Part shown: one piece after another, positions 1-8,375 of the stretch
How positions within the stretch are numbered: position 1 is the stretch's first letter
How the letters are laid out: each line of letters starts with the position of its first letter
DNA from: Glycomyces niveus
Lineage (GTDB): Bacteria; Actinomycetota; Actinomycetes; Mycobacteriales; Micromonosporaceae
Reading direction: 5' to 3'
Length of the DNA: 64,000 bases
Assembly (NCBI RefSeq): GCF_017592475.1
Contig: NZ_JAGFNP010000001.1
Location: 485,546 to 549,545 of the forward strand
Translations under genes and position numbers: made by a program
The notes under the pieces: model-generated
Told to the model about the DNA's origin: nothing
The model's input: the letters and a program-made list of their open reading frames with translations, nothing else
The model's database searches: none

Positions 1-318
1 ATCAAGGCGGGGGTCGAGTTCGCCGACGGCGCACCGCAAGTGGGGGCCGTGGTCACGGCGGGCAAGTCGGACTGGTCGGTCGCGCCCGTGCCCGAGTGGG
101 CGAGCCGCGAGGTCACCATCCGCGCCAGCCGCTTCGAGGACGCGGTCATCATCCGCGCCCGTGTCGAAGACGAGCCCTGGCGGCTCGTCCGCCTCGCCCC
201 GCTCGACCCCGAGGCCGAAGTGCAGGCGGGGCCGTACTGCTGCGCGCCCAGCCGGGCCGGGCTGACGGTCGCGTTCACGTCGTGGCGGCTCACCGAACCT
301 GACGCGTCGCTCCACTGA
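1..318 (+). CDS. DUF1349 domain protein, C-terminal part (runs off left edge)
   Basis: The reading frame is open from base 1 and ends at the TGA at 316-318, so only the last 105 residues are present. The segment has the DUF1349 look: IKAGVEF near the left edge, then DWSVAPVPEW, then AEVQAGPYCCAP and a final beta strand. DUF1349 proteins have a concanavalin A-like beta-sandwich fold. Their molecular role is not established, although they are often annotated as related to regulation of enolase. No signal peptide or partner can be judged from this fragment. The ATG at 40 is internal, because the family signature continues upstream of it without a break. Confidence 0.75.
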   Translation: MKAGVEFADGAPQVGAVVTAGKSDWSVAPVPEWASREVTIRASRFEDAVIIRARVEDEPWRLVRLAPLDPEAEVQAGPYCCAPSRAGLTVAFTSWRLTEPDASLH

Positions 319-509
319 GCCTTCGGCCCGGTGCCGCATCCCCCGGCGCCCGCTGAGCGGCGACCGCCTCACCGCATCCGGCTCGGCTCCCGCCTTCGGG
401 CTCGGTGAAACGTGTTCGCGTCCTGTTCGAAAAGCGATGTCGCACCCGAGGAGTACTTTTGCACCAGGGGTCCCTAAGGCCGGAAATATCGTGATTTACA
501 GCCTTATTT

Positions 510-884
510 CTAGTCTTCTTCGTCGTCCAGTGCCGGTTCGTCCTCGTCCAGTTCGGCGGCGAGGAGCTTGAGGTCGTAGACCGACATGCGCTGGGACTGG
601 TCGGCGCGGCCCTTGGTGCTCACTGTCACGCCGTCGGCGCGGAGGAGGTCGGGCACGTCGCGGCCGGTGCGGCCGTCGGCCCAACGAAAGCCCTCCGAGA
701 CCGTGCCGCCTGCCGTGAGGACCCGGTAGGCCCGGGCCACGTTGCCGTCCCGCATGTAGGCCCCGACCTGTCTCGGGCCCGTGCCGATCAGCTCCGCGAG
801 GTCGCCGTACGAGGTCCAGGTGCCCTCCGGCAGCGCCTCGACGACCCGCCGCACCCGCTCCCAATCCCGTTCAGTCGTCACCAC
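510..884 (-). CDS. MGMT-family alkyltransferase-like (ATL-type) DNA-binding protein without cysteine
   Basis: This 124-residue protein matches the DNA-binding domain of O6-methylguanine-DNA methyltransferases. It has the winged helix-turn-helix stretch PEGTWTSYGDLAELIGTGPRQVG (residues about 19-41), then the recognition-helix region. The PCHRV active-site motif of true methyltransferases is replaced by RAYRV, and the protein contains no cysteine at all, so it cannot accept an alkyl group. Alkyltransferase-like proteins bind O6-alkylguanine and are thought to hand lesions to nucleotide excision repair; that role is inferred here. The C-terminal tail is very acidic (DEDEPALDDEED). It ends about 190 bases from the DUF1349 gene and diverges from the thiamine transporter operon. 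Confidence 0.75.
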   Translation of the reverse strand: MVTTERDWERVRRVVEALPEGTWTSYGDLAELIGTGPRQVGAYMRDGNVARAYRVLTAGGTVSEGFRWADGRTGRDVPDLLRADGVTVSTKGRADQSQRMSVYDLKLLAAELDEDEPALDDEED

Positions 885-985
885 GGCAATCTACAAGCCC
901 CGCACCGGCGCGCCCGGAGGCGTCCGGCGCCACCAGGCGGGATCGCCAGGGCTGACGATCCGTCACCTGGTGTTAACGTCGAAGC

Positions 986-1070
986 TGACAGGGGAGCCGA
1001 TGGGCTGAGAGTGCGGAACCGACCGCAGACCCTCACACCTGATCCGGGTAATACCGGCGTAGGAAGTCGT
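986..1070 (+). ncRNA. TPP riboswitch (thi-box)
   Basis: The element has the conserved TPP-aptamer blocks in order: GGGGAGCC at 991, GGGCTGAGAGTGCGG from 1002, the pairing strand CCGCAGACCCT from 1023, ACCTGATCCGGGTAATACCGG at about 1037-1057, and the closing GTAGGAAGTC. It lies 45 bases before the start of ykoE and on the same strand. It therefore probably turns the thiamine/HMP transporter operon down when thiamine pyrophosphate is plentiful. No clear terminator hairpin follows before the start codon, so control at translation initiation is more likely than attenuation. Confidence 0.95.
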
Positions 1071-1114
1071 CCGCCGCTGTCGCGCAATGCCCGCACCACC
1101 CGAAAGGCAAGCCC

Positions 1115-1717
1115 ATGCCCGACAGCTCCGCCCTCGCCGACCCGCGCCGCTGGCGCACCGTCGACATCCTCACCTGCGCCGTCCTCGCCGTCGCCTTCGG
1201 CGTCGTCTTCTGGGCGTGGGGATTCGTCTGGAACGGCCTCGACCCCGTCCTCGCGTTCTACCCGCCGCTCAAATCGATCCTCAACGGCGTCTGGCTCATC
1301 CCCGCCGTCCTCGCCCCGCTCATCGTGCGCCGCGCCGGCGCGGGCCTCCTCACCGAAGCGCTCGCCGCGACCGTCTCGGCGTTCCTCGGCTCCTTCTGGG
1401 GCGTCGCCGTGATCCTCCAAGGCCTCCTGCAGGGCCTCGGCGGCGAGCTCGCCTTCGCCGCGACCCGCTACCGCCGCTTCGGCACCCTCGTCGCCCTCGC
1501 CGGCGGCGCCCTCGCGGCCGTCGCCCTCGCCTGGTTCGACGTGCGCAACTACTACCCCGACTCGGACCTGTGGGCCTTCAAGGTCCCGTACTTCGCGCTC
1601 GCCATGGCCTCCGGCGCGCTCGTCGCCGGGCTCGGCTCCCAGGCCCTCGTCAAGGCCATGCTGCCCACCGGCGTCCTCGACCGCTTCCCGTCCGGACGCG
1701 AACGCCAGCGGGTCTGA
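1115..1717 (+). CDS. ykoE: ECF transporter S component, YkoE family (thiamine/HMP uptake)
   Basis: This 200-residue membrane protein has five or six hydrophobic segments, for example TCAVLAVAFGVVFWAWGFVW near residues 19-38. It opens an operon controlled by a TPP riboswitch. YkoE proteins are the substrate-binding S subunit of an energy-coupling-factor transporter for thiamine or hydroxymethylpyrimidine. The ATG at 1115 is preceded by a purine-rich GAAAGG block. The double-ATPase gene follows after 7 bases and the T-subunit gene overlaps that one, which gives the YkoEDC arrangement known in Bacillus. Substrate choice between thiamine and HMP cannot be read from the sequence. Confidence 0.88.
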   Translation: MPDSSALADPRRWRTVDILTCAVLAVAFGVVFWAWGFVWNGLDPVLAFYPPLKSILNGVWLIPAVLAPLIVRRAGAGLLTEALAATVSAFLGSFWGVAVILQGLLQGLGGELAFAATRYRRFGTLVALAGGALAAVALAWFDVRNYYPDSDLWAFKVPYFALAMASGALVAGLGSQALVKAMLPTGVLDRFPSGRERQRV

Positions 1718-1724
1718 CGCCGCC

Positions 1725-3164
1725 ATGGTCCCGGTCGAGTTCCGCGGCTTCGCCTGGCGCCACGCCGGACGCCGCGCCCAGGCGGTCGCGGACGTCGACC
1801 TCCGCATCGAAGCCGGCGAGCGGGTGCTCCTGCTCGGCCCCTCCGGGTCGGGCAAGTCCACCCTGCTCGCCGCGCTCGCCGGACTTCTCACCGAGGACTC
1901 CGGCGAGCAGGACGGCCACGTCCTCATCGACGGCAAGCCCGCCGCCGAGCAGCAGGGCCGCGTCGGCATCCTCTTCCAAGACCCCGAGACGCAGCTCGTC
2001 ATGGCCCGCAGCGGCGACGACGTCGCCTTCGGCCTCGAGAACCAGGCCGTGCCCCGCGACCGGATCTGGCCCCGCGTCCGCGAAGCGCTCGCCTCCGTGG
2101 GCTTCCCCTACGGCCCCGAACGCCCCACGCACGCCCTCTCCGGCGGCGAGCAGCAGCGACTCGCCCTCGCCGGCGTCCTCGCCCGCAGGCCCGAGCTGAT
2201 CCTCCTCGACGAGCCCACCGCGAACCTCGACCCCGAAGGCGCCCAAGAGGTCCGCCAAGCCCTGCGGGCCGCCCTCGCCGCCACCGAAGCCACCCTCCTC
2301 GTCGTCGAGCACCGCGTCGCCGACATCCTCGACCTGGTCGACCGCGTCATCGCCCTCGGACCAGGCGGCGTCCTCATCGCCGACGGGCCCGCCGGGGCCG
2401 TCCTGGCCCGGCACGGCGACCACCTTGCCGCCCAAGGCGTCTGGGTCCCCGGCGTGCCCCTCCCGACCCGGCCCGCCCGGACCGCGGGGGACACCGCGCT
2501 GCGCAGCCAATCGCTCGCGCTCCGCCACCCCGGCGCCGACCGGCCCGCCCTCGACGACGTCTCCTTCGAACTGCGCCAAGGCGAACTGCTCGCCGTCACC
2601 GGACCCAACGGCTCCGGCAAGTCCACCCTCGCGCTCCTCGCCGGCGGCCTCGCCAAGCCCACGAGCGGCCGCGCCACCGTCCCCGGCGAGACCCGGCCCC
2701 TCCACCGCCTCCCCGCCCGCCGCCTCGCCACCCGCGTCGGCTCCGTCTTCCAGGACCCCGAGCACCAGTTCGTCACCGCCACGGTCCGCGACGAACTCGC
2801 CTTCGGACCCCGTCAAGCGGGCTGGCCGACCGAACGGATCGACGCCCGCGTCGACGAACTCCTCGAACGACTCCGCCTGGCGCCCTTGGCGAACGCCAAC
2901 CCCCACACCCTCTCCGGCGGCGAGGCCCGCCGCCTCTCCGTCGCCGGGGCCCTCGCCGCCGCGCCCGGCGTGCTCCTCCTCGACGAACCCACCTTCGGTC
3001 AGGACCGCCGCACCTGGGGCGAACTCGTCGACCTCACCGCCGACATCCGCGACGAAGGCACCGCGCTCCTCGCCGTCACCCACGACCGCGACTTCGCCGC
3101 CGCCCTCGCCGGACGCGAACTCGTCCTCACCGCCGGCCGCATCGCCGAGGAGCGCCGCCCATGA
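1725..3164 (+). CDS. ykoD: ECF transporter ATPase with two ABC domains, YkoD type
   Basis: This 479-residue protein carries two complete ABC ATPase domains in tandem. Domain 1 has Walker A GPSGSGKST (residues 38-46), signature LSGGEQQRLALAG and Walker B LILLDEPTANLD. Domain 2 has Walker A GPNGSGKST (about residue 292), signature LSGGEARRLSVAG and Walker B LLLDEPTFGQD. Fusing the two ECF ATPases in one chain is typical of YkoD. It powers import through YkoE and YkoC at the membrane. In domain 2 the usual catalytic DEPT is followed by FGQD rather than the more common S-x-LD, a mild change. The gene starts 7 bases after ykoE and overlaps ykoC by 4 bases (ATGA). Confidence 0.9.
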   Translation: MVPVEFRGFAWRHAGRRAQAVADVDLRIEAGERVLLLGPSGSGKSTLLAALAGLLTEDSGEQDGHVLIDGKPAAEQQGRVGILFQDPETQLVMARSGDDVAFGLENQAVPRDRIWPRVREALASVGFPYGPERPTHALSGGEQQRLALAGVLARRPELILLDEPTANLDPEGAQEVRQALRAALAATEATLLVVEHRVADILDLVDRVIALGPGGVLIADGPAGAVLARHGDHLAAQGVWVPGVPLPTRPARTAGDTALRSQSLALRHPGADRPALDDVSFELRQGELLAVTGPNGSGKSTLALLAGGLAKPTSGRATVPGETRPLHRLPARRLATRVGSVFQDPEHQFVTATVRDELAFGPRQAGWPTERIDARVDELLERLRLAPLANANPHTLSGGEARRLSVAGALAAAPGVLLLDEPTFGQDRRTWGELVDLTADIRDEGTALLAVTHDRDFAAALAGRELVLTAGRIAEERRP

Positions 3165-3955
3165 CCCTCACCCTCGCACCCGTCTGCGACGCCCGCGCGC
3201 CCATCGCCCGCGTCAACCCCGTCGCGAAACTCGCCGCCGCGTTCGCCGTCTCCGTCACCGCGCTCGTCGCCGCCGACTGGCTCACCCCGCTGCTCCTACT
3301 CGCCGCCCTCGTCGCGGTCCTCCCGTTCACCGGCATCCGCCCCGCCGAACTCGCCCGCCGCCTGCGCTGGCTCTGGTCCGCCGCCGCCGCGGTCGTCCTC
3401 GTCAACGCCGTCTTCGCCGCCGAGCAGACCGGCCGGATCCTCATCGACTACGGCCCCTTGGAGATCAGCACCGGCGCACTCCTCGGCGGCATCGCCATCG
3501 GCCTGCGCGTCTGCGTCGCCGCCACCGCCGGCGTCCTCGCCTTCGCCACCACCGACCCCACCGACCTCGCCGACGCCCTCACCCAGCAGCTCCGCGCCCC
3601 CGCCCGGTTCACGATCGGCGCGCTGGCCGCCCTCCGCCTGCTGCCGCTCCTCGCCGCCGAATGGCGGCAGATCACCAGCGCCCGCCGCGCCCGCGGCCTC
3701 GAAGGCGGCCGCAACCCGGTGCGGCGCGCGCGCCTGTTCGCCTCGACCATGTTCGCCCTGCTCGTCGGTGCGATCCGCCGGGCGGGCCGGCTCGCGGCCG
3801 CGATGGACGCGAGGGGATTCGACTCCGGGATTCCGCGGACCCACGCGCGCGAGCAGCGGATGCGCCCGGGGGACTGGGTCGTGCTCGCGGGCGCCCTGCT
3901 GGTGTGCGCGGCGGTCGTCGCCGTCAGCGTCGCGTACGGCGTCTTCGAGGTGTGA
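3161..3955 (+). CDS. ykoC: ECF transporter T component, YkoC/CbiQ type
   Basis: This 264-residue integral membrane protein has the features of the energy-coupling (T) subunit. Hydrophobic segments near the N-terminus are followed by a cytoplasmic region with the CbiQ-like coupling motif SARRARGLEGG (about residues 175-185) and a second one, AAMDARGFDSG. These two Ala-Arg-Gly boxes contact the ATPase domains in this family. Its ATG lies inside the end of ykoD (ATGA overlap), so translation of the two is probably coupled. It completes the TPP-controlled YkoEDC importer. The stop at 3953-3955 lies 3 bases from the stop of the convergent hydrolase gene. Confidence 0.88.
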   Translation: MTLTLAPVCDARAPIARVNPVAKLAAAFAVSVTALVAADWLTPLLLLAALVAVLPFTGIRPAELARRLRWLWSAAAAVVLVNAVFAAEQTGRILIDYGPLEISTGALLGGIAIGLRVCVAATAGVLAFATTDPTDLADALTQQLRAPARFTIGALAALRLLPLLAAEWRQITSARRARGLEGGRNPVRRARLFASTMFALLVGAIRRAGRLAAAMDARGFDSGIPRTHAREQRMRPGDWVVLAGALLVCAAVVAVSVAYGVFEV

Positions 3956-3958
3956 CGC

Positions 3959-4579
3959 TCAGAGGGTGACCGTGACGCCGACGTCGATGCGCTGGAACGG
4001 TTCCCCGATGAGGTTGACGAGGTTGCGGTCGACGATGGCGATGCCTTCGTCGCTGAGGATCGCGTCGTGGATCGGGTGGACGACGGGCGCGTCCACCGCG
4101 CGGATGAAGTCGACGCATTCGGCGAGCTTCATCCACGGCGCCGACACCGGCGCCAGCAGGACTCGTACCGGCAGATCGGGCACGGTGAACGCGTCGCCGG
4201 GATGGAAGATGCCGTCCACGAGGTAGCCCACGTTCGGGACGACGGGAATGTCGGGGTGGACGACCGCGTGGTGCCTGCCGACGACCCTGACCTCGGTGCC
4301 CGCCACGGGGACCGCGTCGCCCGCGCTCACCACGGTGAACGGCACGCCGCCGAGGACCTTCGCGAGCGACTCGGGCCCGTAGACCGCCATCTCGGGCTGG
4401 TCTTCCAAGACTCGCCGCAGCTCCGGGTCGTTGCAGTGGTCGGGGTGCTGGTGCGTGATGAAGACGGCGTCCACGCTGTCCAGGGCCGCGGGGTCGGAGA
4501 AGACGCCCGGGTCGATCACGAAGGCCCCGTCGTCGGTGTCGAAGCGGACGCATGAATGGCCGAACTTGGTGAGTCGCAT
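3959..4579 (-). CDS. MBL-fold metal-dependent hydrolase
   Basis: This 206-residue protein has a compact metallo-beta-lactamase fold: KFGHSCVRF near the N-terminus, the metal motif THQHPDHCND (about residues 62-71, an HxHxDH), then GRHHAVVHP, FHPGDAF and a final HPIHDAIL histidine. These can supply a two-metal site. Proteins of this size and pattern belong to the UPF0173/L-ascorbate-6-phosphate-lactonase-like group; the substrate is unknown. It stands alone on the minus strand, convergent with the ykoEDC operon, and has no signal peptide. Confidence 0.82.
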   Translation of the reverse strand: MRLTKFGHSCVRFDTDDGAFVIDPGVFSDPAALDSVDAVFITHQHPDHCNDPELRRVLEDQPEMAVYGPESLAKVLGGVPFTVVSAGDAVPVAGTEVRVVGRHHAVVHPDIPVVPNVGYLVDGIFHPGDAFTVPDLPVRVLLAPVSAPWMKLAECVDFIRAVDAPVVHPIHDAILSDEGIAIVDRNLVNLIGEPFQRIDVGVTVTL

Positions 4580-4630
4580 GCCCTCACCGTAGGACGCATC
4601 GGCGGCCGAGTCGGGGGCTCCGCGAAAAAC

Positions 4631-4670
4631 CCCCGCCGAGGCGGGGCGGCCGGGCCGGCCCGGCCGCCCC
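4631..4670. terminator. Overlapping GC-rich hairpins downstream of the ABC exporter genes
   Basis: CCCCGCC and GGCGGGG (4631-4637 and 4640-4646) form one short hairpin. GGGGCGGCCGGGCC followed directly by its exact complement (4643-4670) forms a 28-base perfect palindrome. The two compete for the shared GGGG. The site lies just after the stop of the minus-strand exporter gene and before the hydrolase gene. There is no T-run, which is common for actinobacterial terminators. Confidence 0.6.
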
Positions 4671-4677
4671 CCTGCCC

Positions 4678-6495
4678 TCAGGCGTCGGCCTCCACCGCGG
4701 GCTGCGCGAACTGGGCCTCGTAGAGGCGCGCGTACGCCCCGCCCGAGGCGAGCAGCGCGTCGTGGTCGCCCTGCTCCACGACCCGGCCGTGCTCCATCAC
4801 CACGATCACGTCGGCGTCGCGGATCGTCGAGAGCCGGTGGGCGATAACGAAACTCGTGCGCCCCTGCCGCAGCGCGACCATGCCCTGCTGCACCAGCATC
4901 TCGGTGCGGGTGTCGACCGAGCTCGTGGCCTCGTCGAGGATGAGGATCGACGGGTCGATCAGGAACGCCCGCGCGATCGTCACCAGCTGCCGCTCACCGG
5001 CGCTCAGGCTGCCCTCCTCCGCGCCGACCACCGTGTCGTAGCCGTCCGGGAGCGTCCGGATGAAGTGGTCCGCGTGCGCCGCCGACGCGGCCGCCACCAC
5101 CTCCTCGCGGGTGGCCTCGGGCCGGCCGTAGGCGATGTTCTCGGCGATCGTGCCGTCGAACAGCCACGTGTCCTGCAGGACCATGCCGATGCGCCGCCGC
5201 ATCCGCTCGCGCTCGACCGTCGAGACGTCGACCCCGTCGACCGTGATCCGGCCCGCGTCAAGGTCGTAGAAGCGCATGAGCAGGTTGACGAGCGTGGTCT
5301 TGCCCGCGCCCGTGGGGCCCACGATCGCCACCGTCTGGCCCGGCTCGGCCGAGAGCCACAGGTGCTCGATCAGCGGCTCGTCCTCCAGGTACCGGAACGA
5401 CACGTCCTCGAACGCGACCCTGCCCTGCACCGACTCCAGCGCGCCGCCCGGGCCGACCGGGTCCGGCCGCTGCTCCTCGGCGTCGAGGAACTCGAACACC
5501 CGCTCGCCCGAGGCGACCGCGGACTGGATCTGCCCGAACATGCCCGCGAGCATGTTGAGCGGGTTCGAGAACTGCCCGGTGTACTGGATGAACGCCTGGA
5601 TCTGCCCGAAGGTGAGCACCGCCGCCGCGACCTGCAGCCCGCCGACCACGGCCACGAGCACGTACGTGACCGAGCCGAGGAACGCCATCGCCGGGCCGAG
5701 CAGGCCCGCCACCCACTGGGCGCGCACCGTGTTCTCGTACAGCTCCTCGTTGTGCGCCTTGAACTTCGCCGCGCCCTGGGCCTGGCGGCCGAAGAGCGTC
5801 ACCAGCTGGTGCCCGGTGATCATCTCCTCCACGTGCCCGTTGAGCTTCCCCGTCGTCGCCCACTGCTTCGCGAACCGCGGCTGGCTGCGCTTGCCGATCA
5901 CCCGCGCCGCCAGCACCGTGAGCGGCATCGTCAGCAGCACGACCACCGTCAGCAGCGGGGAGATCGTGAGCATCATGATCGGCACGCCGACGAGGAACAG
6001 CAGGCCCTGCACGATCCGCTGGGTCACCTGCCCCACGGTCTGCGTCAGGTTGTCGATGTCGTTCGTGACCCGCGAGAGCACCTCACCGCGCGAACGGGAG
6101 TCGAAGTACCCCAGCGGGAGCGCCGTGATCTTCCGGTCGGCCTCCGCGCGCAGCTCGAACGCCATCTCCTGCGCGAGCTTCGCGATCGTGCGGCCGTTGG
6201 CCACGGTGATGGCGAACGTCGCCAGCGCCAGCGCTACCGCGAGACCGAGCATCCGGGCCAGCGCCGGGAAGTCGAGGCCCTCGCCGGAGGCGGCCCCGTC
6301 GATCACGAGGTCAGTGGCGCGCCCGAGCACGGTCGGGATCGAGAGCATCCCGGCGACCATGAGCACGCCGAACCCGATCACCGAGGCGAGGCGGAAGGGG
6401 TTGCGCCGCAGCAGGTCGAGGATGCGGCGGACGGTGCCGCGGAAGTCCGCGGCCTTGGTCGAGCCCGGTCCGCCCGGCCTCATGCCGCCCATCAT
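4678..6495 (-). CDS. ABC exporter subunit (TMD-NBD half transporter), canonical-ATPase partner
   Basis: This 605-residue half transporter has six transmembrane helices (roughly residues 35-330) followed by an ABC ATPase domain. Walker A is GPTGAGKTT, the signature is LSAGERQ (second Gly replaced by Ala) and Walker B is ILILDEATSSVD with the catalytic Glu. Together with the gene just upstream it makes a heterodimeric multidrug-type exporter with one intact and one degenerate ATP site. The ATG at 6495 was chosen because the upstream stop lies only 2 bases away and the end of that gene supplies a GGAGG 11 bases before it. Substrate is unknown; antibiotics, lipids or peptides are all possible for this class. 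Confidence 0.9.
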   Translation of the reverse strand: MMGGMRPGGPGSTKAADFRGTVRRILDLLRRNPFRLASVIGFGVLMVAGMLSIPTVLGRATDLVIDGAASGEGLDFPALARMLGLAVALALATFAITVANGRTIAKLAQEMAFELRAEADRKITALPLGYFDSRSRGEVLSRVTNDIDNLTQTVGQVTQRIVQGLLFLVGVPIMMLTISPLLTVVVLLTMPLTVLAARVIGKRSQPRFAKQWATTGKLNGHVEEMITGHQLVTLFGRQAQGAAKFKAHNEELYENTVRAQWVAGLLGPAMAFLGSVTYVLVAVVGGLQVAAAVLTFGQIQAFIQYTGQFSNPLNMLAGMFGQIQSAVASGERVFEFLDAEEQRPDPVGPGGALESVQGRVAFEDVSFRYLEDEPLIEHLWLSAEPGQTVAIVGPTGAGKTTLVNLLMRFYDLDAGRITVDGVDVSTVERERMRRRIGMVLQDTWLFDGTIAENIAYGRPEATREEVVAAASAAHADHFIRTLPDGYDTVVGAEEGSLSAGERQLVTIARAFLIDPSILILDEATSSVDTRTEMLVQQGMVALRQGRTSFVIAHRLSTIRDADVIVVMEHGRVVEQGDHDALLASGGAYARLYEAQFAQPAVEADA

Positions 6496-6497
6496 GG

Positions 6498-8297
6498 TCA
6501 CAGCGCCTCCTGAAGGGTGAGTTGGGAGTTGACGATCTCGGCGTACACGGCGTTGGTCGCCAGGAGTTCTTCGTGGGTGCCGGTGCCCGCGACGCGCCCG
6601 GCGTCGAGCACGACGATCCGGTCGGCGTCGCGGATGGTCGAGACCCGCTGGGCCACGATCACCTGCGCGGCGTCGGCGATGTCGTGGGCGAGCGCGGCCC
6701 GCAGGGCGGAGTCGGTGGCGGTGTCGAGCGCGGAGAAGGAGTCGTCGAAGAGGTAGACCTTGGGGCGGGCCACCAGCGTGCGGGCGATGGCGAGGCGCTG
6801 GCGCTGGCCGCCGGAGACGGTGGTGCCGCCTTGGCCGATGACGGTCTCGAGGCCGTCGGGCATGGCGCGCACGAACTCGGCGGCCTGGGCGGTCTCGAGG
6901 GCGCGCCAGAGGTCGGCGTCGCTCGCGTCGGGGTCGCCGTAGCGGAGGTTGGAGGCGACGGTGCCGGAAAACAGGTAGGCGCGCTGGGGGACGAGTCCGA
7001 TGGTGCGGGCGATGAGGGCGCGGTCCATCTCGCGGACGTCGACGCCGTCGACGCGCACCGATCCGGCGTCGACGTCGAACAGGCGGGGGATGAGGTGGAG
7101 GAGCGTGGTCTTGCCCGCGCCGGTAGAGCCGATGACGGCGGTGGTCTGGCCGGGCCGGGCGATGAGGTCGACGCCGCGGAGGACGGCCTCTTCGGCGCCG
7201 GCGTACCGGAAGGTGACGCCTTTGACTTCGAGTTCGCCGAGGCCGGCGAGTTCGGTGACGGGGGCGGCGGGGTCCGCGATGCCCGGGACGGTGTCGAGGA
7301 CTTCGCGGATGCGCCCGGCGGCGACCTTGGCGCGCGGGGCCATCATGAACACGCCCATGGACATCATGACCGCGCCGAGGATCATGCCGGCGTAGGTGAG
7401 GAAGGCGATGAGGTCGCCGATCTGCATGGTGCCGTTCGCGATGCGCCCGGCGCCGATCCAGACGATGGCGATCGAGGTGAGGTTGCCGGCCATCATCGCG
7501 GTGGCGCCGAAGAAGGCCTGGACGCGCCCGACCTTGAGGGACGCTTCGGTGAGTTCGGTGTTGGCCTCGTTGAAGCGGCGCTGCTCGTGGTCGTCGCGGA
7601 CGAAGGCGCGGATGACGCGGATGCCGGTGATGTGCTCGCGCATGACGCGGTTGATGCCGTCGATGCACCGCTGCATGACGCGGCTGGCGGGGACCATCGC
7701 GACGACGATGAAGGCGATGGCGACGGCCACGACGGGGATGGCGGCGAGGAGCACGCCGGTCATGGGCACGTCGAGGCTGAGGGCGAGCGCGAGGCCGCCG
7801 AAGGCGGCGATGGGCGCGGTGAGCAGCAGGGTGAGGGCCATGACGAGCATGGTCACGACCTGGGTGATGTCGTTGGTGGCGCGGGTGATGAGGGAGGGCG
7901 CGCCGAAGCGGTCCATTTCGGCGGCGGAGAACCGCTGCACCTGGGCGAAGAGGTCGGCGCGGAGGTCGCGGCCGAGGCCCATGGCGGTGCGGGCGCCGTA
8001 GTAGACGGCGAAGCCGGAGGCGGTGATCTGGACGAGGGTGACGGCGAGCATGAACGCGCCGTGGCGCAGCACGTAGCCGGTGTCGCCGGTGGCGACGCCG
8101 TGGTTGACCAGGTCGGCGTTGAGGGTCGGCACGTAGAGGGAGGCGACGGTGCCGATGATCTGGAGGACGACGGTGAGGGCGAGGGTGCGGCGGTGGGGGC
8201 GCAGGTATTCGGCGAGGAGCCGGACGACCGAGCCCTCGGGTGAGGCCTCGTCGTCCGGCTTACCGGGTGCTGGGGGTGCGGGTGGTTTTCCTGTCAT
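6498..8297 (-). CDS. ABC exporter subunit (TMD-NBD half transporter), degenerate-site partner
   Basis: This 599-residue half transporter has a cytoplasmic Pro-rich N-terminus (GKPPAPPAPGKP), six transmembrane helices and an ABC domain with Walker A GSTGAGKTT and signature VSGGQRQRLAIART. Its Walker B reads VYLFDDSFSALD, with Asp in place of the catalytic Glu. This is the hallmark of the degenerate-site subunit in heterodimers such as TM287/288 or LmrCD. The partner gene follows after 2 bases. The ATG at 8297 gives an N-terminus of normal length. The gene is divergent from a TetR regulator and shares a 78-base intergenic region with it, which implies TetR control of the pair. Confidence 0.9.
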   Translation of the reverse strand: MTGKPPAPPAPGKPDDEASPEGSVVRLLAEYLRPHRRTLALTVVLQIIGTVASLYVPTLNADLVNHGVATGDTGYVLRHGAFMLAVTLVQITASGFAVYYGARTAMGLGRDLRADLFAQVQRFSAAEMDRFGAPSLITRATNDITQVVTMLVMALTLLLTAPIAAFGGLALALSLDVPMTGVLLAAIPVVAVAIAFIVVAMVPASRVMQRCIDGINRVMREHITGIRVIRAFVRDDHEQRRFNEANTELTEASLKVGRVQAFFGATAMMAGNLTSIAIVWIGAGRIANGTMQIGDLIAFLTYAGMILGAVMMSMGVFMMAPRAKVAAGRIREVLDTVPGIADPAAPVTELAGLGELEVKGVTFRYAGAEEAVLRGVDLIARPGQTTAVIGSTGAGKTTLLHLIPRLFDVDAGSVRVDGVDVREMDRALIARTIGLVPQRAYLFSGTVASNLRYGDPDASDADLWRALETAQAAEFVRAMPDGLETVIGQGGTTVSGGQRQRLAIARTLVARPKVYLFDDSFSALDTATDSALRAALAHDIADAAQVIVAQRVSTIRDADRIVVLDAGRVAGTGTHEELLATNAVYAEIVNSQLTLQEAL

Positions 8298-8320
8298 GTG
8301 GTCGAGGATAGCAGTAGAAT

Positions 8321-8368
8321 TTGACCGGGTACAACTTTTTTCTGAGTTCACATTTTGATCTGGTACAG
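8321..8368. promoter_or_regulatory. Direct repeats TTGA(C/T)C(G/T)GGTACA between exporter and tetR
   Basis: TTGACCGGGTACAA at 8321-8334 and TTGATCTGGTACAG at 8355-8368 agree at 11 of 14 bases and their starts are 34 bases apart. The region is A+T-richer than its surroundings. The repeats fill the divergent gap between the exporter pair and the TetR gene, so they are candidate regulator sites or promoter elements for the two directions. Each copy could also serve as a -35 box (TTGACC, TTGATC). Confidence 0.45.
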
Positions 8369-8375
8369 TAAAGGA

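Noticed and set aside
4678..7668. N-terminal extension of the exporter subunit to 7668
   Set aside because: The added 390 residues are Arg/His-rich antisense-like text overlapping the other subunit in a different frame; the ATG at 6495 with GGAGG fits the family length.
6522..8243. Long plus-strand frame opposite the exporter subunit
   Set aside because: The translation is repetitive acidic/Gly-rich text, whereas the opposite strand encodes Walker A, signature and Walker B motifs.
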